This document shows, piece after piece, positions 24,137 to 33,061 of a stretch of 45,604 nucleotides of DNA. A program made the position numbers and the translations under genes. Numbering within the stretch: the first letter of the stretch is position 1; the number at the start of each line of letters is the position of its first letter. This DNA comes from Nocardia sp. CNY236 (GTDB taxonomy: Bacteria > Actinomycetota > Actinomycetes > Mycobacteriales > Mycobacteriaceae). Under the pieces are notes generated by a model that did no database searches, was not told the DNA's origin, and was given only the letters and a program-made list of their open reading frames with translations. Location of the stretch: NCBI RefSeq assembly GCF_000482385.1, contig NZ_AXVD01000040.1:1-45604 (forward strand). The letters run 5' to 3'.

Positions 24137-25804
24137 ATGACCAGCACCACGATGGCCCCACCGGCCGCCGCCACTACCGCCGCCGAGGCCCCGAAGGCCC
24201 CGCCGACGCGCGAGTTCCTCCCCGAGGTCGACCCGAACACCCTCGATATCGGCGGCAACGTCCGCGAGGTCAAGGAATCGGCCGCGAACACGATCGACGA
24301 TTGGGCCGGATTCGTCGCAGACATCGCCGAAAACGGTGTCGAGCACGTCATTACGGCATTCCGCCGCAGCAGCGACAACGGCTTGCAGGTACTGGACGGG
24401 CAGTTGCGCACACTGGCAGCGCGTGAAGCAGGCCGAACGGTGCCGGTGCGCGTTGTCGCCGTCGATATCAGCGAACTGGACCGGATCAGCCACCAGTACC
24501 GCGCCAACAAGTTCCACCACGAGATGACCGCCGCTGACGAGGCGAAGGCCATTCAGGACGTGCTGGACCTCGGGGTCGCCCCGACAAAGGCGGCCAAACA
24601 CCTCCGTGTCGACATCAAGGAGGTGAAAGCCGTTCAGGCCCTGTCGAAATCGGCGGCCACGCGGTCACTGGTCAGTGAGGGACAGATGTCGCTGACCGAG
24701 GCCGCGGCCGCCGCCGAGTTCGCCGACGACGACGCCGCCACCGCGCGGCTGGTCGCGGCCGCCGGGCGCGGCGGTTTCGACCACGCCCTAGCCTTGGTCC
24801 GCGCCGACCGCGACGCCGAGAACGCCCGCGCCGATGTGATCGCCGAGCATCGAGCGCAGGGATTCGAGGTGCTCGAGGAGAACGTGTCATACACCGAGTA
24901 AGCCAGCGCGACCCCGATTCACCTACTGCGCGTCGACGCCGAGCGTCGTCCGGCGAGGGCGGAGGACATCAAGAACCCGGCGAACTGGGCGGTGTACTTC
25001 GTCGAGAAAGAACAGGTGACGCTGGCCGCGACCGGCGAAGAGGTCAGCTACTACCGGGTGGACTGGCGTACCAGCAACGACCCGCACGCGGTCACCCGCA
25101 AGGGTTTCGACGTGCACGCCACAGAGGTGCAGGTCGAAACCCGCCTCGAGCCGTCGTACTACTGCCGCGACGCTGCCGCCGAGGGTTTGCGCTCGGTGGC
25201 CGGGCGGGACACGGTCAAGGACGCGGAGTCGATCGCGGCCGAGAAGGCGGCCAAGGCCGCCGCCGCGCAGCGCTCCGGGCTGTGCAACGAGCTGGCACGC
25301 ACGGCAACGCCGGTGCGCCGGAAGTGGGTCGGCGACCGACTCGCCAAAGGGCTGCCCGTCGGTGCCCTGCTGTGGGCGGTGCGTGTGCTCACCGAGCAAC
25401 CGGGCCTCATCAGCGAGAATGCCGCCGCCGACATCGCCGCGAAGCTGGCAGGGACGAAGGGCTACGCGCTTCCGACCGGCGAAGCCCGCAGCAAAGCCGC
25501 CATCGACCGCGCCGCCGAGCGCGCACAAATGGTTGCGGTGGCGATGGTCCTGGGCGCTATCGAGGCGCGAATGCAGCCCAACGAGAAGTCCCCGCACTGC
25601 TGGCGCGGCGGGACGCTCACCGCGGGAGCCAACCCCGCGCGTCGGCGCGGACTCATCGCCGATTACCTTGCCCTGCTGGAAAGTTGGGGATACCCGCTGT
25701 CGAGGATCGACGCCGTAGCACTCGGCACCGCCGATGTCGACGAGGTCGCCGCCGAGGCCAAGGCGGCCAGGGCAGCGGCGAAGAAGACCACCAAGAAGAA
25801 GTAG
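24137..25804 (+). pseudogene. parB-like: ParB-like protein gene interrupted by an in-frame TAA
   Basis: ATG 24137 follows AGGAGA. The first part (254 codons to the TAA at 24899) has the ParB/Spo0J layout: REFLPEVDPNTLDIGGNVRE, VLDGQLRTLAAREAGRTVPV (the 'DG.RR' loop region), then the helix-turn-helix VAPTKAAKHLRVDIKEVKAV. The same frame stays open from the TAA to 25804 and holds the C-terminal part (DIKNPANWAVYFVEKEQVTL, LEPSYYCRDAAAEGLRS, Lys-rich tail AAKKTTKKK). The halves read as one ~555-residue protein with a single stop. A GTG at 24992 could start the second half separately. No ParA is nearby. Confidence 0.65.
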
Positions 25805-26001
25805 CCAGCCCGGAAGGACGACCACGAGAGGAATGAACGGGTTCCGGCCCCTTGCCGTTGGCCGACCCGGCCGGGCGCGCGAGGTACCGCGACGTGGCGT
25901 ACATCGATGGGGTGCGTGTCGAACCGGATGTCGTCGACGACGAACGCTGACCGGCCCCCGGGCTCCCTGATGATCTGGCTCACACCCGAATCGCTGGGGC
26001 A

Positions 26002-26030
26002 CTTGGGGAACTTGGGAAACATTGGGGACC
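26002..26030. repeat. Short TTGGG-type direct repeats
   Basis: Three consecutive related 9-10-mers: TTGGGGAAC, TTGGGAAAC and ATTGGGGAC. They lie about 50 bases upstream of the ATG at 26082 and could be binding sites of a regulator or initiator. Confidence 0.4.
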
Positions 26031-26081
26031 AATGACGGAGCGGGGGCGGACGAGCCGCCTCCCATCGCGAAAAGGACCGAG

Positions 26082-26480
26082 ATGGCCGACGACATCACCG
26101 AGCCCCGCGCACATGTGCGCAAGTACGACGCAATCCAGCAGGCCCGCGCGGACGTGATCCTGGCGGACGAGATCCGCAAGGCCCGCGACGAAGCCAGCGA
26201 GCGTGCACACGAGCTGCTCGCCGAGTGGAACCGATTGATGATGCTGGACAACACCCCACTTGAGTACGTCTATCCCGACAGCGACGCCAAGGGCTGGGCG
26301 GACTACAGCGCCGAAATCGCCGCAGTAGAGCGGAAGCTCGACACCCACATGCGCGAGTACTACGACCACCTGGTCGATCAACCGATCTGGCGCGCATGGT
26401 ACGCCCCCGGCGACGAGCCGGCCCGGCCCCGGACGGTCCCGGCGTCCGCCCCGATCACCGGCAATGACCCTCCGTTCTAA
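26082..26480 (+). CDS. Unknown helical protein downstream of parB-like gene
   Basis: 132 residues from ATG 26082 with AAAGGA upstream. The sequence is mostly helical and charged (DAIQQARADVILADEIRKAR, then DEASERAHELLAEWNRL), followed by DYSAEIAAVERKLDTHMREY. The tail is proline-rich (GDEPARPRTVPASAPITGND). No enzyme motif is seen. The position suggests plasmid maintenance, but nothing in the sequence proves it. Confidence 0.6.
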   Translation: MADDITEPRAHVRKYDAIQQARADVILADEIRKARDEASERAHELLAEWNRLMMLDNTPLEYVYPDSDAKGWADYSAEIAAVERKLDTHMREYYDHLVDQPIWRAWYAPGDEPARPRTVPASAPITGNDPPF

Positions 26481-26782
26481 TAGCTGAAGATGGATGCTTG
26501 TCACCCGTCAAGTGATGGAGTGGAAGCCTCCCGCCGTTCCGGGACTGGATCCCTCTGGTCAGACAGGCTCCACTCATCTACTGATGCGGCCGGGCCGGGT
26601 CGACAGGTTCGCAAATCGGAACAGGTTCAACGGTTCTGCCTGGCAGCACAGAATTTGGGCAGCCCGCTCGCGCGACCCGCTCGCCGTGGCTTCTTTCCCG
26701 CAACAGATGACTCGTCGAGCATGCACCGTAGCGGCATCCGTCGTGGCTTAGAGGTCCAGGACGGCAAGGGATCCCTGGTGGT
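26481..26782. other. Intergenic region, nothing seen
   Basis: About 300 bases between convergent genes. No hairpin or coding frame that I can support. Confidence 0.3.
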
Positions 26783-27313
26783 TCACCCGCCCGGTTTCGG
26801 GGCTTCCTCGATCTGTAGCCGAGCATCAGGGTCGGCGAATGCGGTGATCGCGGCGTCGCGGGTGAGTCGGGTGGTGCCCGAGGCCAACTCGAATCCGGCG
26901 TCATACAGGATCGCCACCACCTTGGCAGCCACCCGTTCGGTAGTCGCTGCCCGTCCGGGCGTACCCGGCGCTCCAGCGCCGATGCTGTCCATGCTGTGCT
27001 CGATTGTGACTCCCCGGCGAGGCTTGCTGGTGAGGAAGAGCCAGACCTCCTCGGTGTCATCGGAGGTGAGGACGCTGACTCCAGCGTCGCCGAGGACGCG
27101 GCTGATCTCGTCCCTTCGGTCGATCAGGGCCAGAGCCGACGGCACCGTCGGGCGGGAATTCACCGTGACACGGCGCGCAACTTCGTCGCGGGAAACGTTG
27201 CACTTCAACGCGTAGTCCATCGCATCCAACAGAACTTCATCAGAGACAAACCACTCCTCTACCGCGCTGTCGAGGCGTTCGAGTGCGGTGTCGTTGAATT
27301 CATCGGTCGCCAT
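26783..27313 (-). CDS. Unknown protein, possibly autoregulated
   Basis: 176 residues from ATG 27313. The first half reads FNDTALERLDSAVEEWFVSD, ALKCNVSRDEVARRVTVNSR (helix-turn-helix-like), and the middle has DDTEEVWLFLTSKPRRGVTI. The second half includes TERVAAKVVAILYDAGFELA. A perfect 9-bp-arm palindrome lies 12 bases upstream of the start, which suggests regulation and, given the helix-turn-helix-like segment, perhaps autorepression. Family not recognised. Confidence 0.55.
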   Translation of the reverse strand: MATDEFNDTALERLDSAVEEWFVSDEVLLDAMDYALKCNVSRDEVARRVTVNSRPTVPSALALIDRRDEISRVLGDAGVSVLTSDDTEEVWLFLTSKPRRGVTIEHSMDSIGAGAPGTPGRAATTERVAAKVVAILYDAGFELASGTTRLTRDAAITAFADPDARLQIEEAPKPGG

Positions 27314-27324
27314 ACAGGAAGCGT

Positions 27325-27346
27325 ACTGGTCAAATACTTGACCAGT
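27325..27346. promoter_or_regulatory. Perfect palindromic operator candidate
   Basis: ACTGGTCAA (27325-27333), a 4-base spacer and TTGACCAGT (27338-27346) form a perfect inverted repeat of operator size, 12 bases upstream of the leftward start at 27313. TTGACC also resembles a -35 box. Confidence 0.6.
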
Positions 27347-27902
27347 CAGGTGGCGCAAATCAGCGATACTCCGGTCGAAGACAGCCGTGCTAGGTGCTCA
27401 TTCGGCCGCATCGGACCCCATCGACTCTTCTCGACCAACAAACCGCCCGAGGTGCGAAGCCTGTACACCGTTCCCACACTGCGTTGACTCCACCGCCGAC
27501 CGGCCTGGCTCCGCGGAGCCAAAAACCTTTCGAGCGGATGACGTCGCCGGATCTGCGCTCCTCCCCCGTTCCCCCAGTTCAGCATGGCAATTCCGGCCGG
27601 ACCCTACTGACATCTCGTGCCGTCGCGCGCTGCTCGAGGTCGAAGCCGCGAGTGCGCCGAGCACATCTGGCACGAGCGCGGCGGTGACGGCGACGGGCCT
27701 AGCGACCGGGACCGCGTCGATGCTGAGGCCGCGGCTCGCGACCTGTTGACGCAAGTCCTCGGCGGTCAACTGGAATAGCCACTGCGGCAATCCAACCCGA
27801 TGATCTGTTGACCGGTGAAGTTGTCGGTGGCCGGTGCGACCATGTGGGTCTCGTCGTGTTCTCGATCGGGCGAGAGCACATTTCACGTAGCAGGGGACGT
27901 TG
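27347..27902. other. Region without a supported gene
   Basis: About 555 bases. A leftward frame (27886-27398) has a short protein-like stretch (PQWLFQLTAEDLRQQVASRG followed by LSIDAVPVARP), possibly a gene remnant, but no supported start or complete domain. Confidence 0.3.
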
Positions 27903-28595
27903 ATGGGCTACACCTATGTTTCGCAGTACGACACCGGATCGCTGTTCAAGATCGGCAAGACGTCGACGCTGTCGCAGCGCCAGAGCTCGCTGCGCACAGG
28001 CAGTTCGGGCAGGCTCGAACTGTTCGACTACGTCGAGACCGAACACCCGCTCGAAGGCGAACGGTTCCTCAAACGCTTGTGGATCGCGCGGCTGCGTCAG
28101 CACCGCAAAGAGGTCTACCGCCTCACCGAGGACGAGGTCCGCGCCGGGATGGACGAACTGCGCCGCTACCTCACCGAGGTCCTGCCGACCGAGCTGGCCC
28201 AGCAAGCCGAGTTGGCCGAGCTGGAAACTGTTGACAACGACGACACCGTAATCGAGGCCTCCGACGAGGTCGTGGCCGCGCATCGCCGCCTGGTCGCGAT
28301 CGAAGCCGACCTGCGCCGGCTCGACGCCGAGGCCGAACCGCTGCGCCGGACGATCATGCTGGCGATCGGCAAGAACCGAGGCATCGCCGGCATCGCGACC
28401 TACGACAAGGCCGACTCGGTGCGCTGGTTCAACGCCACACGAGCCCAGGCCGAGCACCCTGAGCTGTGGGAGCCGTTCCAGAAGACCACCTACGACAATG
28501 CCGCGTTCAAGAAGAAGCATGCCGACCTGGCCGATTCATTCATGGAATCACCTAAGAAGCGCACCTTCGTCCTGAACCAAGACCTCGACGCCTGA
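27903..28595 (+). CDS. T5orf172/GIY-YIG-superfamily protein
   Basis: 230 residues from ATG 27903. The N-terminal ~75 residues have the T5orf172/MUG113 type of GIY-YIG fold: GYTYVSQYDTGSLFKIGKTS, then QRQSSLRTG and VETEHPLEGERFLKRLW, ending at HRKEVYRL. The Y...Y and K-IGKT elements and the late Glu suit the family's nuclease-like core. The C-terminal part (GIAGIATYDKADSVRWFNAT, FKKKHADLADSFMESPKKRT) may bind nucleic acid. Similar proteins occur in phages and islands; activity is not established. Confidence 0.65.
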   Translation: MGYTYVSQYDTGSLFKIGKTSTLSQRQSSLRTGSSGRLELFDYVETEHPLEGERFLKRLWIARLRQHRKEVYRLTEDEVRAGMDELRRYLTEVLPTELAQQAELAELETVDNDDTVIEASDEVVAAHRRLVAIEADLRRLDAEAEPLRRTIMLAIGKNRGIAGIATYDKADSVRWFNATRAQAEHPELWEPFQKTTYDNAAFKKKHADLADSFMESPKKRTFVLNQDLDA

Positions 28596-28685
28596 GTTCG
28601 GGATGTTTCGCCTCCCGGTCACCTGGTGTTGCCGACCCACTGCCTGGTCACGGTAGCGACGAGGTGGACGGCACCAGGACTTCCG

Positions 28686-29108
28686 CTATCGGCCGACGTA
28701 CCAGCATTCGTAGCTGCGCAACGATGCCATGAGCTGACGCCATTCCGGGACGGGGTGGGGTGCGGCGGCGATCGGGTCGCGAGGAGCGTGTGCGCCGGCG
28801 ACGACGACACTTTCGAATGCGTGCCAGCATTCCTGGTGCCCGCAGTGGGCGCAGACGTTCGGATTGAAGCTGCGGCCGCGTTCACGTCGCTGCCCCAGTA
28901 GCGCCGCAACCTCTGGCCGACCGGCCGCCGTCAGCACGCTGCGGGCGATGTGTACCGGCAATTCCTGGTCGGTGGCAATCGCTTCCACCGTGCCGTCGCG
29001 GCCGAGTGCCCGCGCTTCGACTGCCCAGACCCACTGCTGGCGGGTTCCGCACTCGGCGCAGGTGTGCGGGTACCCCATGACGTCGACGAGAAGTGTTGGT
29101 TTCCCCAT
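28686..29108 (-). CDS. Zinc-ribbon-like protein of unknown function
   Basis: 140 residues from ATG 29108; a start at 29138 is less likely. It begins MGKPTLLVDVMGYPHTCAEC and has a second knot CAHCGHQECWHAF at about residues 86-98, so two Cys pairs are well separated. Between them is a helix (IARSVLTAAGRPEVAALLGQ). It probably binds zinc; its role cannot be inferred. It is flanked by the T5orf172 gene and the truncated methyltransferase. Confidence 0.6.
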   Translation of the reverse strand: MGKPTLLVDVMGYPHTCAECGTRQQWVWAVEARALGRDGTVEAIATDQELPVHIARSVLTAAGRPEVAALLGQRRERGRSFNPNVCAHCGHQECWHAFESVVVAGAHAPRDPIAAAPHPVPEWRQLMASLRSYECWYVGR

Positions 29109-29265
29109 GTACTGAGACTGCCATGCCAGCGGCGTCAATTCACCACGATCGCTTGCGCGGCAGACCCTTTCGCCGGACCGTGCAGGCTATTGCGTCCCGC
29201 ACGATCTGTGCCGCGTTGTCGGTCACGACTCCAGCTCGGCGGGCGCGGGCACCGCGTCGATCACC

Positions 29266-29865
29266 GTGGACGATGTAGGGCCCGGCCTCTACGCCACCGA
29301 ACTCCTCGCCCGCGGTGCCCACGTCATCGCCATCGACGCCAGCGCCAACATGATCGACCTCGCCCGCCAGCACGCCGCCGGCCAGATCACCCTGCGACAG
29401 CACGACCTCACCCAACCCGTGTACTGGCTGGCCAACGGCTCCGTCGACGTGTGCCTGCTCGCCCTGGTCATCCACTACATCGACGACCGGATCGCGCTGC
29501 TGCGCGAACTGCGCCGCGTCCTGCGCCCCGGCGGGCACCTGATCATCTCGACCAGCCATCCCACCGCCGACTGGCTCACCACCGAGGGCGGCTACTTCGA
29601 TACCGGCTGGGTCGAACAGGAATGGTCGTGCGGCATCACCCACCGCTTCTGGCGCCAACCGCTCCAAGCCTGGTGCGCGGAGTTCACCACGGCCGGGTTC
29701 ACGATCGACGCGATCACCGAACACCAGCCCAGCGCCGCGATGGCCCGCACCCACCCCGCCGAATACGACACCCTGACCCGACAGCCGGGCTTCATCGCCT
29801 TCCGCCTCACCTCGTTCATCGGGTCAGCCGGACCGGCGAGGGGGTCTGACGTGCCAGAATGCGGC
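29266..29865 (+). pseudogene. 5'-truncated SAM methyltransferase, read in frame into a kinase
   Basis: The frame starts inside the SAM-binding region: motif I is reduced to VDDVGPGLYATELLARGA, where DxGCGPG is expected, and the residues upstream are lost. The rest is intact: VIAIDASANMIDLARQHAAG, SVDVCLLALVIHYIDDRIAL, LRRVLRPGGHLIISTSHPT, ending GFIAFRLTSFIG. This is a class I small-molecule methyltransferase type. With the glycine loop damaged it is probably inactive. Its own stop is missing, so the frame continues into the kinase gene. Confidence 0.6.
29855..29860 (+). promoter_or_regulatory. Leaderless-type -10 box of the kinase gene
   Basis: CAGAAT, extended by an upstream TG, ends five bases before the ATG at 29866. 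This fits a leaderless transcript for the kinase independent of the upstream frame. Confidence 0.4.
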
Positions 29866-30444
29866 ATGGCCACCATCGAACGCAATTGCACGGGGTTGCC
29901 CGTCCTCGCCGTCGTCAGCGGTCCGCCGGGGTCCGGTAAGTCGACGTTGGCCCACGCGCTGGCCGCCGACATCGGCGTGCCCGCCATCGTCCGCGACGAG
30001 ATCAAACAGGGCATGGTCATGGCCACCGCCACCCCTGACGAGACCGGCTACGACGATCTCAACATCCCCGTCCTGCACGCCTTCTTCGAGGTCTTGACCG
30101 TGCTCGCCCGCGCCGGAGTCACCGTCATCGCCGAAGCGGCCTTTCAAGATCGGCTCTGGAAACCGAATTTGATGCCGCTCGCGACTATCGCCCAGATCCG
30201 CATCATCCACTGCACCGCACCGCAACAAGTACTGCGCGAGCGGATCTCCCACCGTGCCGAGACCAACACGCACCGCCGCGCACACAACGACGCCAGGCAC
30301 CTGGCCACCATCACCGCCGCCGATCACGCGGCCCCCACATTCGTGCCGGTGAGCATGGAGGTACCAGAACTGCGGGTCGATACCACCGACGGTTACCACC
30401 CCGGCCTGGAAACGATCGCCCGATTCATCACCCAACCCCAATAG
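29866..30444 (+). CDS. P-loop kinase (zeta-like AAA family)
   Basis: 192 residues from ATG 29866. It has a textbook Walker A, VVSGPPGSGKSTLAHALAAD (residues 15-34), a following VRDEIKQGM segment, and GVTVIAEAAFQDRLWKPNL as the Walker-B-like strand, then a lid arginine region QVLRERISHRAETNTHRRAH. The layout suits small nucleoside or antibiotic kinases and zeta-type proteins. No antitoxin is adjacent. The upstream methyltransferase remnant is in the same frame, so a long fusion would be read from GTG 29266, but a separate start is more likely. Confidence 0.7.
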   Translation: MATIERNCTGLPVLAVVSGPPGSGKSTLAHALAADIGVPAIVRDEIKQGMVMATATPDETGYDDLNIPVLHAFFEVLTVLARAGVTVIAEAAFQDRLWKPNLMPLATIAQIRIIHCTAPQQVLRERISHRAETNTHRRAHNDARHLATITAADHAAPTFVPVSMEVPELRVDTTDGYHPGLETIARFITQPQ

Positions 30445-30504
30445 CGGCAGGCCAAGAACTCGACCACATCGCGGCGAACAGGGTCGTCGCGGCGTTCGAC
30501 GCTA

Positions 30505-30661
30505 AAACCATCGTCGGTACCGTGACGCCGCCCAGAAGCTCTGGGTGTTCTGCGACCAATCCGGCGCGCACGTGGAGACCACCGCACACCTCATCGACCA
30601 CCTCGACGAATCCGGCGAGCCTATCGACTGGTGGCAGCGAGCGAGACCGACCAGGGAGTAG
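30505..30661 (+). pseudogene. 3' gene fragment
   Basis: A frame opening right after a TAA reads RDAAQKLWVFCDQSGAHVET then TAHLIDHLDESGEPIDWWQR and ends PTRE. It looks like a real C-terminus and is similar in feel to small conserved actinobacterial proteins, but has no start with a ribosome-binding site (GTG 30543 is the only internal option). Confidence 0.4.
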
Positions 30662-30716
30662 CCGCGTACCGCCGGGTGCCTCGGCGCTGCGTCCGCGTCG
30701 GGACGCACCATCAGCG

Positions 30717-30893
30717 CCGAAATGTCAGTGACGCGTCATGACTGACGTTTTCAGGAGTTCCGCGCAACATTTCCAGCGCCAACACCGTCACCGAGAAATA
30801 GCCATTGACCAGCGCGTAGCTGACATTTCGTGACGAACGCTACTGACACGAGTGACGAATCCCCAGGTCACCCACTGACATTTCAATGACGAG
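30717..30893. repeat. Iteron-like cluster of TGAC repeats
   Basis: Three direct copies of a 16-18-mer: TGACATTTCGTGACGAA (30821), TGACACGAGTGACGAA (30844) and TGACATTTCAATGACGAG (30876). An inverted partial copy (CCGAAATGTCA) lies at 30717-30727 next to a perfect palindrome TGACGCGTCA (30729-30738). The region is non-coding and contains the densest short-repeat cluster of the window. Candidates are a replication origin, a partition site or a multi-site operator. Confidence 0.65.
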
Positions 30894-30933
30894 TCGCGGG
30901 GTCTTCCTCGGTAGTCACATGATGACTTTGTGT

Positions 30934-30970
30934 TTTCGTGTCCGATAATGGGGGATTATAGGACACGAAA
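30934..30970. promoter_or_regulatory. 37-bp near-perfect palindrome
   Basis: Outer arms TTTCGTGTCC (30934-30943) and GGACACGAAA (30961-30970), inner arms ATAAT and ATTAT, and a GGGGG centre; only one base pair does not match. It is AT-rich for this DNA and lies in the same non-coding region as the iteron-like cluster, about 130 bases before the gene at 31099. Confidence 0.75.
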
Positions 30971-31098
30971 CGTATGAAATCCCCGCTAGGACAGCATTTT
31001 TCATGTAGGATATCTGCCGTGACCAGCGACGATGCTCCGCTATCAGCGGCAGCCGCAAAGCATCTGCCAGGGTCAGTGACCACGGAGGGGGTTGAACC

Positions 31099-31584
31099 AT
31101 GCAGGTACCCGACTATGTCGTGAACCCTGGCGCGGGAGTGCCGGCGGACGCTGCCACGCTTTCAGCTCAAACCATCACCGTCGCGGCGGAGGCGATGATC
31201 GCCCTCGTGCAGCACGCCACCGTGGCCGCGCTCGACGACGACGGCGCGCTGCTCACCGGCGACCTGCTGCTGTCGCGCATGCGTGATTTCGGGACCCGGC
31301 CCGTCGGGCGCGACCTGGCGTGTGTTGGTCCACCGACTTTCGGATGGCAGGCGGAGCTGTCCAGCACCGATGACCTGGGGATCACCATGCCGGACGGCGC
31401 AGTGCTCTACACCGGGACGATGCCGGCCTACAGTGACTGGCGCCGCCGGGCAGTGGCCACCCACGCCACGCACGGCGGCGTGGTCGTTGTGACCGGAATC
31501 CGAGGCACAATCGAGGATCTCGCTGCCACCGTCCTGGAAGAACGCGCGTGCTGGGTTCGTGTCCCGTTGTTGCAGCACGCGTGA
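31099..31584 (+). CDS. Unknown protein downstream of the repeat region
   Basis: 161 residues from ATG 31099 (GGAGGGGG upstream). The N-terminal helix AATLSAQTITVAAEAMIALV and the strand-rich second half (GAVLYTGTMPAYSDWRRRAV, HGGVVVVTGIRGTIEDLAAT) give a small alpha/beta protein. No motif is recognised. It follows the iteron-like cluster and palindrome and precedes the recombinase pair, so a role in replication or recombination control is possible but unsupported by sequence. Confidence 0.6.
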   Translation: MQVPDYVVNPGAGVPADAATLSAQTITVAAEAMIALVQHATVAALDDDGALLTGDLLLSRMRDFGTRPVGRDLACVGPPTFGWQAELSSTDDLGITMPDGAVLYTGTMPAYSDWRRRAVATHATHGGVVVVTGIRGTIEDLAATVLEERACWVRVPLLQHA

Positions 31585-31756
31585 GCGTTACCACCGATAT
31601 GACTTGCCAAGCCGCCCACGGACACGGCCCGAGCCCGAGTAGCTCGAAATTCGGCGATGCCTACCGAGATCACCGCCCATGCGCGGTCCGCTCGGCGCGG
31701 GCCGACCGTGGCCGCAGTCTCGGCCGCCACTCAACCACCGGGAAAGGATTGTCACA

Positions 31757-33061
31757 GTGACGGAACAGAGTGAGGTCGCCGCTCCTGAATTCGCGGCCTT
31801 GGATTCCGGTGTCCGGCGCACCGACACCGGCATAGCATTGCGCGCCGTCACTGCCGCGGACACCACCCCGACCCAGGATGTGCTTGGAAGTGACGACCGC
31901 GCCGCGCTCGACGCACTGCTCGATGCCGCCACCGTCCCGAACACCGTGCGTACCTACCGTGCACCGGTCGAGCGGTTCGACGCCTGGTGCGCCGAACGCG
32001 GGTACCAGGCCCGGCCCGCCGACCCGGAGGTCGTCGCGGCGTTTCTCGCCTTCCACGAAAAGCTCCGCGACGAAGACGGATACACCTATCCCCTCTCGAC
32101 TCTCACCGTGTGGACTGCGGCGATTCGCCGAGATCATCTCGACGGTGGCCACCCGGATCCCACAGAGGGCCCACTCGTAGCCAAGGCGGTGATGGCGGCC
32201 AAACGAAAGCGCACAAAACGGCCGGGCCGACCCACCGCATCGGCTGACCCGCTGTTGGCCGACGACATACGCAGGTTGGTGGATTCGATCGCCGCGCACG
32301 CAGCCGAGGATGATGGTTGGCCAGCGAAAGTCGCCGCATGTAGAGACACTGCGCTGATTCTGTCCGGATTCGCCTCCGCGCGCCGTCGATCCGAGATCGC
32401 CGGGCTGCAGTTCGGGGACCTGAGCATCGTGCGCGACCCAGCAGACACCGACCGCAGCTGGATCCAGCTGCGGTTGCGTGGCACCAAAACCTCCTCCACC
32501 GCAATGGAATACGCTTATCTGCACTGCGCCGAGGACCCACGCTACTGTCCGAGGTGCGCACTGATGGACTGGCTGATCGTGGTGACCGTCCACGACAACA
32601 GCGTCTCGTCCGCAGCCACCTCCGGCGACACGAACCAGCAGCGGCGTGCTGCCCGCCGGGCGATGATCGACCTGATGAACCAGACCCATGACCGGGATCC
32701 ACACCAGCACCGCTGTGACCGGAATCTACCGTTCCACCGCCGTAGCACCGCACTGATATGGCGCCCGCTGACCAAGACCACCAGATACCTACCCAGCGAC
32801 ACCGGTCACCCCTTCGCCGACCGCAACATCGCGCGAATACTGAAATACCGCTGTCAGCAAGCAGATTTCGACCCCGAGCGCATCGAGCGGATCAGCGGGC
32901 ACTCACTACGCAGCGGATTCGTCACGCAACTGCGTGGGCAGGAAGTGTCCAACGCCGACATCATGCGCCAGACCGGACACAAGCGAACCGACACTCTGAT
33001 CCGCCACTACGACAAAACCCCTGGATTCCGCAATAACGGCGTCGACGATCTCCCACTATGA
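31757..33061 (+). CDS. Tyrosine recombinase (integrase)
   Basis: 434 residues from GTG 31757, with AAAGGA upstream. The N-terminal core-binding part (TVPNTVRTYRAPVERFDAWC) precedes a complete catalytic domain: arginine I in SARRRSEIAGL (Arg210), HSLRSGF (His382, Arg385), TGHKR (His408) and the nucleophile in RHYDKTP (Tyr418). A Cys-containing insert (CAEDPRYCPRCAL) lies between. All catalytic residues are present. The next gene overlaps its stop by four bases and encodes a related but degenerate protein, so they probably work together in site-specific recombination of the element. Confidence 0.88.
   Translation: MTEQSEVAAPEFAALDSGVRRTDTGIALRAVTAADTTPTQDVLGSDDRAALDALLDAATVPNTVRTYRAPVERFDAWCAERGYQARPADPEVVAAFLAFHEKLRDEDGYTYPLSTLTVWTAAIRRDHLDGGHPDPTEGPLVAKAVMAAKRKRTKRPGRPTASADPLLADDIRRLVDSIAAHAAEDDGWPAKVAACRDTALILSGFASARRRSEIAGLQFGDLSIVRDPADTDRSWIQLRLRGTKTSSTAMEYAYLHCAEDPRYCPRCALMDWLIVVTVHDNSVSSAATSGDTNQQRRAARRAMIDLMNQTHDRDPHQHRCDRNLPFHRRSTALIWRPLTKTTRYLPSDTGHPFADRNIARILKYRCQQADFDPERIERISGHSLRSGFVTQLRGQEVSNADIMRQTGHKRTDTLIRHYDKTPGFRNNGVDDLPL

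Noticed and set aside
23450..24601. Long leftward open frame (383 codons)
   Set aside because: It is antisense to the DUF6573-like and ParB-like genes, which have ribosome-binding sites and recognisable motifs. Such long antisense frames are normal in GC-rich DNA.
24923..26254. Long leftward open frame (443 codons)
   Set aside because: Antisense to the C-terminal ParB-like part and the gene at 26082; composition is a third-position shadow.
31670..32710. Leftward open frame (346 codons)
   Set aside because: Shadow of the tyrosine recombinase.
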